NCBI GenBank assembly: GCA_018266835.1
Contig: JAFDZP010000002.1
Span: forward strand, 386,419-450,418
DNA: 64,000 nucleotides
Origin: Bacteroidota bacterium
Lineage (GTDB): Bacteria > Bacteroidota > Ignavibacteria > Tepidaquicellales > Tepidaquicellaceae
Reading direction: 5' to 3'
Under the pieces are notes generated by a model. The model saw only the letters and a program-made list of their open reading frames with translations, was not told the DNA's origin and made no database searches. The position numbers and the translations under genes are program-made. Shown in pieces: positions 7,914 to 16,353 of the stretch. How positions within the stretch are numbered: position 1 is the stretch's first letter; each line of letters opens with the position of its first letter.

Positions 7914-9362
7914 TTATAATGTGTTAAGTTTAGAGATAATCCAAGGAGCAAATCTCGTAAATTTCTTAACTTTTTCAAATTCATTGTGAATAACTTCATT
8001 AGAAATTTGATCTCCGGATTTAGCTTTAAGTATAAGTCTGTATATTTTAAGAAAATTCAGATTGAATATTTTTATATCCTCAGATATAAATTTATTTTTC
8101 TTCAGATGCTGACTTGCTGCTCCAGCAAACGAAAAGGCAGAATCATAGAATGCAAGTTCGTATAAATTTAATAGTCTAAGAATTTTTATATCAAGCTTAA
8201 TCATTGCGTGGTTTGATGCGGACTTCGCGAGTTCTATATTTGATTTTTCAAAGTCTCGTAAATAATGATAAATTCTAGCCATGTACAAATAATAAAAATC
8301 TTTTTTAATACTTTCATCCAGATATACACCTTTTGTTTCCAGAAAGTTTTTTGCCCAGTCATATTTTTTCACTACCAATGCCGTATCTATAATCGATTTA
8401 AAATCCGAAGCACTTAATCTATGCTTCCACTTTGTATTCAAAAATTTATCTGCAAAATCTTTCCTTATTTCAAATAATAAATTCAACATGGCTTTCTGAT
8501 GGAACTCGCAATTATTATCAATTACTGATGTAATTCTTCTGTATATAATGTATAGCTCATGCCTTGTGTACCGCTTTTGATATTTCTTGATTAGAAAATA
8601 TGCTTCACTGATGGCTCTCTCGAATTCATCTCCCGTCAACTTTTCAGCTGAGTTCAGTTTGTATTCAATCTCTAATTCTTCCGCTTCTTTGAATTTATTT
8701 TTCTTAAGAAAGTCTATTACACCTTTCAGTTCTATTGAATCCAGAATTTTTTGCGGAAGTTGTTCCCCTTTGAATGTGTTATATCTGTATTGAAGCCTTT
8801 TTAAATCAGTGACTTTTTCTGAAATTGATTTTAAGAAAAAAACAAATAAATCAACGGTATTATCTGTTTCAAAGTTATTTTTGTACTCAGTAGCCTGTCT
8901 TTGAGTAAATGAAATCATTTCGCGCTTCAGCAGATATGAGTTTAGATTTTTCAGTTCAATCCAGGGATCTTTTTCATTTGCTTCATAAAAGCTCTTATAA
9001 TTTTTTATAAATAGTTTTTCGAGTGATTTTTCTTTCAGCGCTTTTAAAACATTCAGTCTGAATTCAGCTGACTCCTCATATTTTATAAAACCTATATATT
9101 TCTGAGCAAGCTTACCCAGGTCAGAGAGTAAATTTCTTACTGTTCCTTCTTTGTATTCTCTGTGCGGATAAAGTTTTTTATAAATTTTTTTAAAATCTAA
9201 TGATTTACTGTGAAACTCAGGATAATATTTCCGGATTAGCTTAAAAAAATTGATTAACTCGGAAGATGAGTTGAAATAAGGGGATGATATAAAACTGCCG
9301 AATCTGTTAAACTCCTCGGGAGTAAAAGTTGATAAGATTGTGAATGATTTTGACTGAATCAT
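7914..9362 (-). CDS. Conserved protein of unknown function (paralogue of 306-1757)
   Basis: 482 residues, ATG start, no signal peptide. The first 95 residues match the product of 306-1757 in order and spacing: an ILSTFTPEEF opening, ISSPYFNSS, RKYYPEF, IYKKLYPH and TVRNLLSDLGKLAQ. After that the two proteins diverge but keep equal length and a helix-rich character with many Lys/Tyr/Phe residues, and both have an LRLLNLYELAF-like or LRMINYFELGF-like motif about 100 residues before the end. This suggests a conserved N-terminal module and a helical-repeat C-terminal body. Family and function are not recognised. Confidence 0.7.
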   Translation of the reverse strand: MIQSKSFTILSTFTPEEFNRFGSFISSPYFNSSSELINFFKLIRKYYPEFHSKSLDFKKIYKKLYPHREYKEGTVRNLLSDLGKLAQKYIGFIKYEESAEFRLNVLKALKEKSLEKLFIKNYKSFYEANEKDPWIELKNLNSYLLKREMISFTQRQATEYKNNFETDNTVDLFVFFLKSISEKVTDLKRLQYRYNTFKGEQLPQKILDSIELKGVIDFLKKNKFKEAEELEIEYKLNSAEKLTGDEFERAISEAYFLIKKYQKRYTRHELYIIYRRITSVIDNNCEFHQKAMLNLLFEIRKDFADKFLNTKWKHRLSASDFKSIIDTALVVKKYDWAKNFLETKGVYLDESIKKDFYYLYMARIYHYLRDFEKSNIELAKSASNHAMIKLDIKILRLLNLYELAFYDSAFSFAGAASQHLKKNKFISEDIKIFNLNFLKIYRLILKAKSGDQISNEVIHNEFEKVKKFTRFAPWIISKLNTL

Positions 9363-9410
9363 TTGGGGTTAACAATACTGTTCATCAAAATAAAAAAAAA
9401 TTATATAAAC

Positions 9411-9444
9411 AAAAAACCCGGAATCATTTCACAATTCCGGGTTT
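9411..9444 (-). terminator. Rho-independent terminator after the DinB-fold gene
   Basis: An 11-bp perfect hairpin, AAACCCGGAAT/ATTCCGGGTTT, with a 9-nt loop. On the minus strand it is followed by a T-rich run (TTTTTTGTTTATA). It lies 5 bp after the stop codon of the gene at 9449. The terminator after sigA (11195-11229) is nearly the same sequence. Confidence 0.85.
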
Positions 9445-9448
9445 ACTC

Positions 9449-9982
9449 TTATACATGCTGCATTTTTCTTATAAGACTTATCTGTCCCCGATGATTTATT
9501 TCGTCTTCAAAGACATGAAACCAATCGAAGTAATAATTATTTGTAAATGTATCAGAAAGTTTATTTGGCTTTAATAACCACTCATCATCACGCTTGGAAA
9601 ACTCCTCAAAAGTTTTTGCCCTGACTTTCTTTAATTCATCAAGATAATATTCTAAAGGATTTCCTTTTATTTTTTCTCTGCCCAACGGACCTAAGTCCAT
9701 GGCCGGTTTAATCGGTTGCATATCTTCTTCTGTTATCATTCTGCCTTCAAAAGTCCATACCTGATACCATTTATCAACAGCAGCAATATGAGCAAGCAAA
9801 GCTCCGATAGAATTAGACGTTTCGCTGAACTGATAATCAAGCTGCTCTGTAGTTAAACCCTTTACGCTTCGCAGTGTAGTCATCCGTGCATAGTTCATCA
9901 TAGTTATAAGGTGGCTTATTGCCGGGGTAAACCCTTCTACTGTTTGTATAACGTAAGGATTTTCAAATGTGACTTCTTTCAT
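9449..9982 (-). CDS. DinB-like four-helix protein
   Basis: From the ATG at 9982 the product has 177 residues. A longer frame opens at 10066 but would overlap the ddl gene by 53 bp; the ATG at 9982 leaves a 31-bp gap and matches the usual start of this family. Features are four helices with the metal-binding His pattern of DinB/DUF664-like proteins: LLAHIAAVDKWY (His about residue 65) and FHVFEDEINHRGQI near the C-terminus (His residues about 152 and 160). DinB-fold proteins include thiol-dependent transferases and many with unknown substrates. The exact reaction cannot be read from the sequence. Confidence 0.82.
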   Translation of the reverse strand: MKEVTFENPYVIQTVEGFTPAISHLITMMNYARMTTLRSVKGLTTEQLDYQFSETSNSIGALLAHIAAVDKWYQVWTFEGRMITEEDMQPIKPAMDLGPLGREKIKGNPLEYYLDELKKVRAKTFEEFSKRDDEWLLKPNKLSDTFTNNYYFDWFHVFEDEINHRGQISLIRKMQHV

Positions 9983-10013
9983 TGGGGAAATTTTTTGTTT
10001 TACAATAATATTC

Positions 10014-11135
10014 TCATTTGAATGAGGTTTGTAATTTTTGTTCTTTTTTAAATCTATCCATTGCAAGTTCGATTAATTTATCTATTAACTCACTATAAGA
10101 TATTCCGCTTGCCTCCCAGAGTTTTGGATACATGCTTATTTTTGTAAAGCCCGGCATCGTATTAATTTCATTCACAAAGATTTCATCTTTTTCAGTTACA
10201 AAAAAATCTACACGTGCTAACCCTTCGCACTCTAAAGCCCTAAAGACATTAACAGACAAATCCTGGATTCTATGGGCCATTTCTTCGGATAACTTCGCGG
10301 GAATTTCTAATATGGCTCCGCTTTCATCAATATATTTTGCTTCATAAGAATAGAAATCATGATTTGAAATTATCTCTCCGGGAACTGATGCTATAGGATT
10401 ATCATTTCCCAAAACCGAACATTCAATTTCACGTCCGGGAATAAATTCTTCAAATAATATTTTTCTGTCATACTTAAATGCGTCTTGCACAGCAGCTTCA
10501 AAATCCTCTTCAGACTTTACTTTATTGATTCCAACAGATGAACCCATATTGGCAGGTTTAACAAAAAAAGGCAGCCCGATTTTATTCACAACTTCCATAA
10601 AAGCCGGTAAAGAATTTTCTCTGCCTGTTAAAAACTTTCCTATATTAATGCCTGCATCACGAAGAAGCCTTTTAGTAATCTCCTTATCCATCCCGACTGC
10701 CGAACCGAGAACCCCTGCTCCCACAAACGGAATTCCCGCAAGCTTTAACAAGCCCTGCATAGTCCCGTCTTCACCAAAAGGTCCGTGCAATATCGGGAAA
10801 GCTATATCAATTCTTATATCATTTTTCTTGTCAATTTTATTTGTTCCTAAATTTGTTAATGAACCTTTGCTTTCAGGAGCTAAAGCTACCTCTTCTATTT
10901 TTTCATTGTTCAGTTTAATCAGCTTAGGGTCTGTTACATTTAATAAGAATTTAGATTCATCATTTAAAAACCATTTTCCGGTCTTATCTATTCCTATTAA
11001 TATTGCCTCATACTTATTTTTATCAAGTGCATCAATTACATTTTTAGCCGATTGTAATGACACTTCATGCTCTGCAGATTTGCCTCCGAAAATTATTCCC
11101 ACTCTTATCTTTTTTAATAAAGAATCATCCTTCAT
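10014..11135 (-). CDS. ddl: D-alanine--D-alanine ligase (first copy)
   Basis: 373 residues, an ATP-grasp enzyme that joins two D-alanines for peptidoglycan precursors in the cytoplasm. Seen: the N-terminal GIIFGGKSAEHEVSLQSA loop, HGPFGEDGTMQGLL, GSAVGMDKEITKRLL, KPANMGSSVGINK (ATP-binding loop), an omega loop FYSYEAKY whose Lys-Tyr pair is typical of D-Ala-D-Ala rather than D-Ala-D-Lac enzymes, and the Mg-binding ARVDFF and NEINTMPGFT motifs. A second ligase gene is at 52777. It is transcribed ahead of the DinB-like gene. Confidence 0.95.
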   Translation of the reverse strand: MKDDSLLKKIRVGIIFGGKSAEHEVSLQSAKNVIDALDKNKYEAILIGIDKTGKWFLNDESKFLLNVTDPKLIKLNNEKIEEVALAPESKGSLTNLGTNKIDKKNDIRIDIAFPILHGPFGEDGTMQGLLKLAGIPFVGAGVLGSAVGMDKEITKRLLRDAGINIGKFLTGRENSLPAFMEVVNKIGLPFFVKPANMGSSVGINKVKSEEDFEAAVQDAFKYDRKILFEEFIPGREIECSVLGNDNPIASVPGEIISNHDFYSYEAKYIDESGAILEIPAKLSEEMAHRIQDLSVNVFRALECEGLARVDFFVTEKDEIFVNEINTMPGFTKISMYPKLWEASGISYSELIDKLIELAMDRFKKEQKLQTSFK

Positions 11136-11194
11136 AACTTTATTTTATTTTTTCCTGAAAGAAACTTTTTTCAATTTACTCAAATCACTAAAAC

Positions 11195-11229
11195 AAAAAA
11201 CCCGAAATCGTTTTCACAATTTCGGGTTT
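11195..11229 (-). terminator. Rho-independent terminator after sigA
   Basis: Hairpin AAACCCGAAAT/ATTTCGGGTTT with a loop of about 10 nt, followed on the minus strand by TTTTTTGTTTT. It would end transcripts coming from sigA and, since no strong terminator is seen before it, possibly from rpsJ onward. Confidence 0.82.
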
Positions 11230-11237
11230 AAACTTTA

Positions 11238-11263
11238 CGTTCCGACGCTGGAGCATCGGAACG
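11238..11263. repeat. 26-bp palindrome, CGTTCCGA version
   Basis: Arms CGTTCCGA and TCGGAACG (8 bp) enclose a C/A mismatch, a GCT/AGC step and a GG loop. The same architecture occurs at 36979-37004 with paired base changes in the arms. It is located between the sigA stop codon and the sigA terminator. Confidence 0.75.
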
Positions 11264-11285
11264 AGAAATATATATTTAGAATTCT

Positions 11286-12143
11286 TTACTGTCCTAAGTA
11301 AGCTTTAAGACCTTTGCTTCTTGAAGCCTGTCTTAATCTTCTTATCGCTTTTTCTTTTATCTGTCTTACTCTTTCTCTGGTGAGCTTGTATTTATCACCG
11401 ATCTCTTCAAGTGTAAGCGGATTTTCTTTTTCGAGTCCATAGTATAATTTCACAACTTCTTTTTCTCTCTGAGAAAGCGTATCTAAAGCTCTTTCAATTT
11501 CAATTCTGAGCGAGTCTTTTAATAACTCAGTATCAGGCTGCTTCTCTTTCTTATCCGGCATTATATCGATAAGCTTTGTATCTTCGCCGTGAATAGAAGG
11601 AGCGTCCATTGAAACGTGTCCGCCTGAGTTCTTCAGAGTTTCCTGTACTTCGTAAACTGACATATCGAGCTGCTCTGCAATTTCAAGAACGTTCGGCGCT
11701 CTTTCATTTGCCTGTTCAAGCTCGCTGATTGTTTTTGCAATCTTGCTCTTCTGCTGAACGATGTTAAGCGGCAATCTTACAACTCTTGACTGTTCTGCCA
11801 ATGCCTGTAAAATTGACTGCCTTATCCACCATACTGCATAGGAGATAAATTTAAATCCTCTTGTTTCATCGAATTTCTTAGCTGCTTTAATAAGCCCGAG
11901 GTTACCTTCATTGATTAAATCATTCAATGATAAGCCCTGATTCTGGTATTGTTTCGCTACTGATACTACGAATCTTAGATTCGCCTTTACAAGAAGATCG
12001 AGCGCTTTCTTATCACCTTTTTTTATTCTTTTTGCGCAGTCAATTTCCTGATCTACGGTTAAAGGTGTTGTTTTGCTGATCTCTTTTAAATAAATATCAG
12101 TGGATTGGTTTTCCCTGCTTGTATATTGTTTGCCTAATTTCAT
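11286..12143 (-). CDS. rpoD: Primary RNA polymerase sigma factor (group 1, short form)
   Basis: 285 residues. It lacks region 1.1, as in Bacteroidota-type primary sigma factors. Region 1.2 is at about 15-45 ([14 protein letters not shown]), region 2 includes [38 protein letters not shown] and the -10 recognition helix [13 protein letters not shown], region 3 spans about 135-205, and region 4.2 has the helix-turn-helix [23 protein letters not shown]. It directs core RNA polymerase to housekeeping promoters. The start lies only 5 bp after the PIN-domain gene, linking sigma expression to the ribosomal protein block upstream. Confidence 0.95.
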   Translation of the reverse strand: MKLGKQYTSRENQSTDIYLKEISKTTPLTVDQEIDCAKRIKKGDKKALDLLVKANLRFVVSVAKQYQNQGLSLNDLINEGNLGLIKAAKKFDETRGFKFISYAVWWIRQSILQALAEQSRVVRLPLNIVQQKSKIAKTISELEQANERAPNVLEIAEQLDMSVYEVQETLKNSGGHVSMDAPSIHGEDTKLIDIMPDKKEKQPDTELLKDSLRIEIERALDTLSQREKEVVKLYYGLEKENPLTLEEIGDKYKLTRERVRQIKEKAIRRLRQASRSKGLKAYLGQ

Positions 12144-12148
12144 TTAAA

Positions 12149-12577
12149 TTAAATTGGCTTTTTAAAAATTGCTTGTGGAGAATTATTTTTTAGTATTTCC
12201 TGCGGTTTTATAAATTTTATTCCGTATTTTTCTGAATATTCACTGCTCATATTTGTAAACGAAACAATCGGAAGTTTAGTTTCGATTAGTATCGTCGTTA
12301 CACATGCATCCCGGTAGTTCATATTATCTTTAAGAAGCTTTCCGATTGTGTGAGAGTACTTATAAGGTATTCCCAGAACTCCCGAGCCGAAGAACGCCTG
12401 CTTTGCATTTTCTTCCTCCTGCTTAGAGCTGCACTTTGCGAAAACTTCCGAAGCATTAATGACTGATGTATAACAGTCAAATAAGCTCAGACATTTTAAA
12501 AGAACTGAATCTTCATCGCCCTGAAGATGCTTAAGGTAGACATCGGTATCAAGAAAAACTTCGAATTCACTTTTCAT
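12149..12577 (-). CDS. PIN-domain protein (putative ribonuclease)
   Basis: 142 residues. The PIN fold is indicated by FLDTDVYLKHL (Asp10), INASEVFAK (Glu44) and YRDACVTTILIETKLPIVSF (Asp90), which supply three of the usual acidic metal ligands; the position normally holding the fourth acid is Asn109. PIN domains are Mg-dependent RNases, often VapC-type toxins, but also rRNA/tRNA processing enzymes. The gene sits between a small gene overlapping rplW and sigA, with gaps of 9 and 5 bp. No typical VapB-like antitoxin sequence is recognised in the neighbouring 101-residue protein, although pairing with it cannot be excluded. Confidence 0.75.
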   Translation of the reverse strand: MKSEFEVFLDTDVYLKHLQGDEDSVLLKCLSLFDCYTSVINASEVFAKCSSKQEEENAKQAFFGSGVLGIPYKYSHTIGKLLKDNMNYRDACVTTILIETKLPIVSFTNMSSEYSEKYGIKFIKPQEILKNNSPQAIFKKPI

Positions 12578-12586
12578 TTTTCTTAC

Positions 12587-12892
12587 TTAACCTTTCTTAA
12601 AAGAGCCGAAAGAATTTAGCAATAAAAAAGTAGAATTTTCATCCAGATTTAATTTCTTTGATAAAAATTCTACTTGTGAACTCTTGTTATCAGCAATTTG
12701 TATTTTGCTTTGAGAATTATTTTGTTTCTTCACAGAAAGAACGATAAGCTCAACGTCTTCATCAGTTCCGATATTGTTATCATCATTATCTTTTCGTATT
12801 TCATCATAACATCCGGCTAATTCTTCTTTATTAAAAAGAAGCTCGCCTTTGCTGTTCAGCTTTGCTCTGACTCTATTAAGCTTCTGTGCCAA
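12587..12892 (-). CDS. Small hypothetical protein overlapping rplW
   Basis: 101 residues from a TTG at 12892. The frame overlaps the 3' end of rplW by 17 bp and has no internal Met, so re-initiation at or near the rplW stop is the likely mode of translation. The N-terminus is basic (RVRAKLNSKGELLFNKEEL) and the middle acidic (IRKDNDDNNIGTDEDVELIV). I recognise no family. Its position, between rplW and a PIN-domain gene with a 9-bp gap, allows a partner role for the PIN protein, but the sequence gives no direct proof. Its reality is supported mainly by the tight spacing. Confidence 0.6.
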   Translation of the reverse strand: MAQKLNRVRAKLNSKGELLFNKEELAGCYDEIRKDNDDNNIGTDEDVELIVLSVKKQNNSQSKIQIADNKSSQVEFLSKKLNLDENSTFLLLNSFGSFKKG

Positions 12893-13172
12893 AGAAGTCT
12901 ATTTTATCTTCTTTATGCAGAGTAACGAATGCTTTTTTCTTATCAGAACGGAATCCTTCGAATCTTCCTTTTTTAGTGAACTGAGATTTAGCTTTACCCT
13001 TCGCAACGGAAGTGGTAACGCCTAAAACTCTCACTTTGAATCTTTTTTCAACAGCTCTTGCGATTTCGATTTTATTCGAATCTTTTGCTACTTCAAAAAC
13101 ATATTTATTAAGATTCTCAGAAAGTGAAGTATTTTTTTCTGTGATTAACGGTTTTATTAAAATTGATTTCAT
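12876..13172 (-). CDS. rplW: 50S ribosomal protein L23
   Basis: 98 residues, normal for L23. Seen: the opening IKPLITEKNTSLSENLNKYVFEVAKDSNKIEIARAVEKRFKV in pieces, and the characteristic VLGVTTSVAKGKAKSQ loop that reaches into the subunit. L23 sits at the exit tunnel and is the docking site for trigger factor and SRP. It is the last recognisable S10-operon gene here: rplB, which usually follows, is absent and a hypothetical gene overlaps the 3' end instead. Confidence 0.96.
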   Translation of the reverse strand: MKSILIKPLITEKNTSLSENLNKYVFEVAKDSNKIEIARAVEKRFKVRVLGVTTSVAKGKAKSQFTKKGRFEGFRSDKKKAFVTLHKEDKIDFFGTEA

Positions 13173-13202
13173 ATCTTAAACTTAAAATGTGTTCCTAAAT
13201 TT

Positions 13203-13829
13203 TTATGACAAACTTTTGCACAAAGAATCTACTGCTGATTTTTGCATAACAATCATTTTGTTGTCAAGCAATTCATATGTTGCAGCTAAATCAGAAATAA
13301 TTACGCTGCACTTCGGCATGTTTCTTCCTGATTTGTAAACGTTATCATTTTTTCCGCCGAGAAGTAACAATGTCTTTGTAGAATCGAGCTTCAGAGCTTT
13401 TAAAATATTGTTCAGTTGTGATGTTTTAGGTGCGTCAAAAGAAAAATCTTCAACAATCATTATTTGATTTTCTTTTGCCTTCATGCTAAGCGCGCTTTTT
13501 CTTGCAAGCCTTGCTGCCTTTTTAGGCAAGCCAAGCTTGTAGGTATGTGGCTTAGGACCGTGAATGTTACCACCGCCCGGCATTAAAGGTGAACGGTTAG
13601 TTCCTCTTCTTGCGCCGCCTGTACCTTTTTGTCTGAACGGTTTTTTACCGCCGCCGCGTACTTCTGCTCTTTGCTTTGTCTTTGCAGTACCTTGTCTCTG
13701 GTTAGAGAGATAAGTTCTTACTGCCATATAAATCAAATGCTGATTTGGCTCGACTTCAAAAATGTCTGAAGGTAATGTTACTTTCTCGCTTGATTGAGAA
13801 CCGTCGAGTTTATATACGTTAAGTTCCAT
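13203..13829 (-). CDS. rplD: 50S ribosomal protein L4
   Basis: 208 residues. The typical basic extended loop that lines the exit tunnel is present (TAKTKQRAEVRGGGKKPFRQKGTGGARRG in pieces, residues about 46-75), followed by GGGNIHGPKPHTYKLGLPKKA and the globular domain with MIVEDFSFDAPKT. In some bacteria L4 also represses its own operon; whether that holds here is not visible. It lies 34 bp after rplC and 30 bp before rplW. Confidence 0.97.
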   Translation of the reverse strand: MELNVYKLDGSQSSEKVTLPSDIFEVEPNQHLIYMAVRTYLSNQRQGTAKTKQRAEVRGGGKKPFRQKGTGGARRGTNRSPLMPGGGNIHGPKPHTYKLGLPKKAARLARKSALSMKAKENQIMIVEDFSFDAPKTSQLNNILKALKLDSTKTLLLLGGKNDNVYKSGRNMPKCSVIISDLAATYELLDNKMIVMQKSAVDSLCKSLS

Positions 13830-13863
13830 AATTTTTATAAATGATTGCTATTGCGTGATAAAA

Positions 13864-14481
13864 TTATTTGTAGATTTCAACAAATCCGGATTTTGTACCG
13901 GGAACAGCTCCTTTAACTAAGATAAGATTAGAGTCTGCAAAAATTTTAATAACTTTTAAATTTCTTACAGTAATCCTGTCTCCGCCTGTTCTTCCTGCCA
14001 TTCTCTGTCCTTTAAAAACTCTTGAAGGATAAGATGATGCGCCGATGGAACCAGGGGCTCTTTGTCTATCTGACTGACCGTGTGTTCTTTGACCGCCTGA
14101 GAAGCCGTGTCTTTTCATAACACCCTGAAAACCTTTACCTTTTGAAGTGCCGGTTACTTTTACAGTATCGCCTTCATTGAATATATTAACTTTGACCTGT
14201 TCACCTGCTTTAACATCTGCAAGTGAGAAGTCTCTGATTTCTTTTGTAAATCTTAATGCCGGTACGTTTAATTTCTTAAACTTTCCTTGCATAGGTTTAT
14301 TAACAGTCTTTTCTCTTCTTTCACCAAAACCCAACTGTACTGATTCGTAGCCGTCTGTTTCTTTTGTTTTTATCTGTGTAACGTAACAAGGACCAGCTTC
14401 GATGACTGTAACCGGAACAGCATTACCATTTTCCTGGTAATAAGTAGTCATTCCGATTTTTTTTCCTAAAATTCCTATCAT
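13864..14481 (-). CDS. rplC: 50S ribosomal protein L3
   Basis: 205 residues. The sequence opens [18 protein letters not shown] and has the W-finger region [22 protein letters not shown] and [20 protein letters not shown], where L3 contacts the peptidyl-transferase centre. Length and motifs are standard. It is separated from rpsJ by 90 bp, a larger gap than elsewhere in the block, so an extra promoter or regulatory leader could lie there, although none was identified. Confidence 0.97.
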   Translation of the reverse strand: MIGILGKKIGMTTYYQENGNAVPVTVIEAGPCYVTQIKTKETDGYESVQLGFGERREKTVNKPMQGKFKKLNVPALRFTKEIRDFSLADVKAGEQVKVNIFNEGDTVKVTGTSKGKGFQGVMKRHGFSGGQRTHGQSDRQRAPGSIGASSYPSRVFKGQRMAGRTGGDRITVRNLKVIKIFADSNLILVKGAVPGTKSGFVEIYK

Positions 14482-14571
14482 TGGTATTATATTTAATACT
14501 TGGTAGTATCCTTAATTTGAAAATAATTGGCAGAGCGCTTTTTTAACTAATAAAAGCAAAAATAAAAAAGC

Positions 14572-14880
14572 TTATACTTTGATCTCGATATCTACACCGC
14601 CGGGAGGATCAAGTTTTGTAAGAGCGTCGATTGTTTTATTTGAAGAATTCAAAATATCAATCAGTCTCTTATGCGAGCGTGTTTCAAATTGCTCTCTTGA
14701 TTTTTTATCCACGTGTGGTGAACGGTTGACAGTATAAGTGTTTTTCTTGGTTGGAAGTGGAATTGGTCCGCTTACAACTGCGCCTGTTGATTTAATCGTT
14801 TTGATTATTCTTTCTGTCCATTTATCTAATAAATTATGATCGTAAGATCTTAACTTTATTCTGATTTTTTGAGCTGCCAA
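14572..14880 (-). CDS. rpsJ: 30S ribosomal protein S10
   Basis: 102 residues with the standard start [47 protein letters not shown] and the [31 protein letters not shown] end. S10 is a 30S head protein and also the NusG/NusB-linked NusE transcription factor. A terminator hairpin lies between tuf and this gene, so expression may depend on readthrough or on a separate promoter in the short spacer. Confidence 0.97.
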   Translation of the reverse strand: MAAQKIRIKLRSYDHNLLDKWTERIIKTIKSTGAVVSGPIPLPTKKNTYTVNRSPHVDKKSREQFETRSHKRLIDILNSSNKTIDALTKLDPPGGVDIEIKV

Positions 14881-14900
14881 TTTAATTGATTTAAATTTTA

Positions 14901-14931
14901 CAAAATAAAACCGCAGACTTAAAGTCTGCGG
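14901..14931 (-). terminator. Terminator between tuf and rpsJ
   Basis: Hairpin CCGCAGACTT/AAGTCTGCGG with a one-base loop at the tip, followed on the minus strand by TTTTATTTTG. It sits 28 bp after the tuf stop and about 20 bp before the rpsJ start, splitting the str part from the S10 part of the block. Confidence 0.8.
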
Positions 14932-14958
14932 CTGATTTTATCTGATTACTGTGTAATT

Positions 14959-16191
14959 TTATTCGAGAATTTTTGTAACAACACCTGCACCTACTGTACG
15001 TCCGCCTTCTCTGATAGCGAATTTCAATCCGTCTTCCATAGCGATTGGTGAAATTAACTCGATTGTTAATTTATCCATGTTATCACCAGGCATAACCATC
15101 TGTACATTTTCAGGTAAGTGAACTACACCTGTTACGTCAGTTGTTCTGAAATAGAACTGAGGTCTGTAGTTTGTTGAGAAAGGAGTGTGTCTTCCCCCTT
15201 CTTCTTTCGACAATACGTAAACCTGAGCTTCGAATTTTTTGTGAGGAGTAATAGATCCTGTTTTTGCAAGAACCATACCTCTTTCGATTTCTTTCTTATC
15301 AACACCTCTTAATAAAAGTCCGCAGTTGAAACCTGCAGTTGCTTCGTCCAATTCTTTATTGAACATTTCAGCACCTGTAACAACTGTTTTCTTCTTTGCA
15401 CCAAGTCCGATAAGTTCTACTTCTTCACCGACTTTTACTTTACCTCTTTCAATTCTTCCTGTTGCTACTGTACCTCTACCTGTGATAGAGAATACGTCTT
15501 CAACCGGCATCAAGAATTCTTTATCAACGTCTCTCTTTGGCTCAGGAATGTAGTTATCAACTGCATCCATTAAATCAAAGATTGGTTTGTATCTTTCGTC
15601 ATCTAACGGTGCATCTGATACACCGGCTTCCATAGCTTTTAAAGCGGAACCTCTAACGATTGGTACTTCATCGCCCGGGAATCCGTTTGCAGTCATGATG
15701 TCTCTTAATTCTGATTCAACAACTTCTAATAATAATTCAGCGTCTTCTTCTGTTTTTTCCTGTTCTCTGATTATATCAACTTTATTTAAGAATACAACAA
15801 GTGCAGGTACACCTACTTGTCTTGCAAGTAAGATATGCTCTCTTGTTTGAGGCATAGCACCGTCAGTTGCAGCAACTACTAAAATAGCGCCGTCCATCTG
15901 AGCAGCACCTGTAATCATGTTCTTAATGTAGTCAGCGTGACCGGGACAGTCTACGTGTGCATAGTGTCTTTTTTCTGTTTGATATTCTACGTGAGCTGTT
16001 GCAATCGTAATACCTCTTGCTTTTTCTTCCGGAGCTTTATCAATTTCGTCAAATTTCTTAATTTTGCCGCCGAATTTCTTCGAAAGCGTCATTGTTATTG
16101 CAGCGGTCAAAGTGGTCTTACCATGGTCAACGTGACCAATTGTACCTATATTGACGTGCGGCTTGGATATATCAAATTTCTCTTTAGCCAT
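14959..16191 (-). CDS. tuf: Elongation factor Tu
   Basis: 410 residues. G1 [10 protein letters not shown]2 region RGITI, G3 DCPGHADY, G4 NKVD and G5 GSAL are all present, followed by domains 2 and 3 ([14 protein letters not shown], ending [10 protein letters not shown]). EF-Tu brings aminoacyl-tRNA to the ribosome. A short insertion relative to many EF-Tu proteins ([15 protein letters not shown], about residue 190) accounts for the extra length. It is the only tuf copy in the window and lies downstream of the tRNA-Ile/GIY-YIG unit. Confidence 0.98.
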   Translation of the reverse strand: MAKEKFDISKPHVNIGTIGHVDHGKTTLTAAITMTLSKKFGGKIKKFDEIDKAPEEKARGITIATAHVEYQTEKRHYAHVDCPGHADYIKNMITGAAQMDGAILVVAATDGAMPQTREHILLARQVGVPALVVFLNKVDIIREQEKTEEDAELLLEVVESELRDIMTANGFPGDEVPIVRGSALKAMEAGVSDAPLDDERYKPIFDLMDAVDNYIPEPKRDVDKEFLMPVEDVFSITGRGTVATGRIERGKVKVGEEVELIGLGAKKKTVVTGAEMFNKELDEATAGFNCGLLLRGVDKKEIERGMVLAKTGSITPHKKFEAQVYVLSKEEGGRHTPFSTNYRPQFYFRTTDVTGVVHLPENVQMVMPGDNMDKLTIELISPIAMEDGLKFAIREGGRTVGAGVVTKILE

Positions 16192-16294
16192 TTTATAATT
16201 TCTCCTTTAATGAGATTTTTTGTTTTAATAAATAATTTTATGTGTCCAATGGGAATATTTCCATATTCCGGAAGATTCTTTTTAAAATATAATG

Positions 16295-16353
16295 TGGGTC
16301 AGGGAGGAATTTATTCCCGCCTTGGCGCTGAAAGCGCCACGCTCTAACCATCT
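16295..16353 (-). pseudogene. Decayed partial copy of tRNA-Ile(UAU)
   Basis: On the minus strand it reads from the D-loop (AGATGGTTAGAGC) to the 3' end (AATTCCTCCCTGACCCA), both identical to the intact tRNA at 16618-16691. The 5' acceptor strand is missing and the T-stem no longer pairs well. The anticodon arm is replaced by the palindrome GGCGCTTTCAGCGCC, which folds as a hairpin with a CTTTCAG loop. The stop codon of the GIY-YIG gene lies inside this remnant. It is unlikely to make a working tRNA. Confidence 0.7.

Noticed and set aside
9344..9574. A 76-codon plus-strand frame across the terminator at 9411
   Set aside because: It runs through a clear terminator hairpin and is antisense to the DinB-like gene.
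12149..12892. A standard VapBC toxin-antitoxin pair
   Set aside because: The PIN protein fits a VapC-like fold, but the neighbour lacks any known antitoxin motif and both are embedded in a ribosomal/sigma block, so I did not call it a pair.
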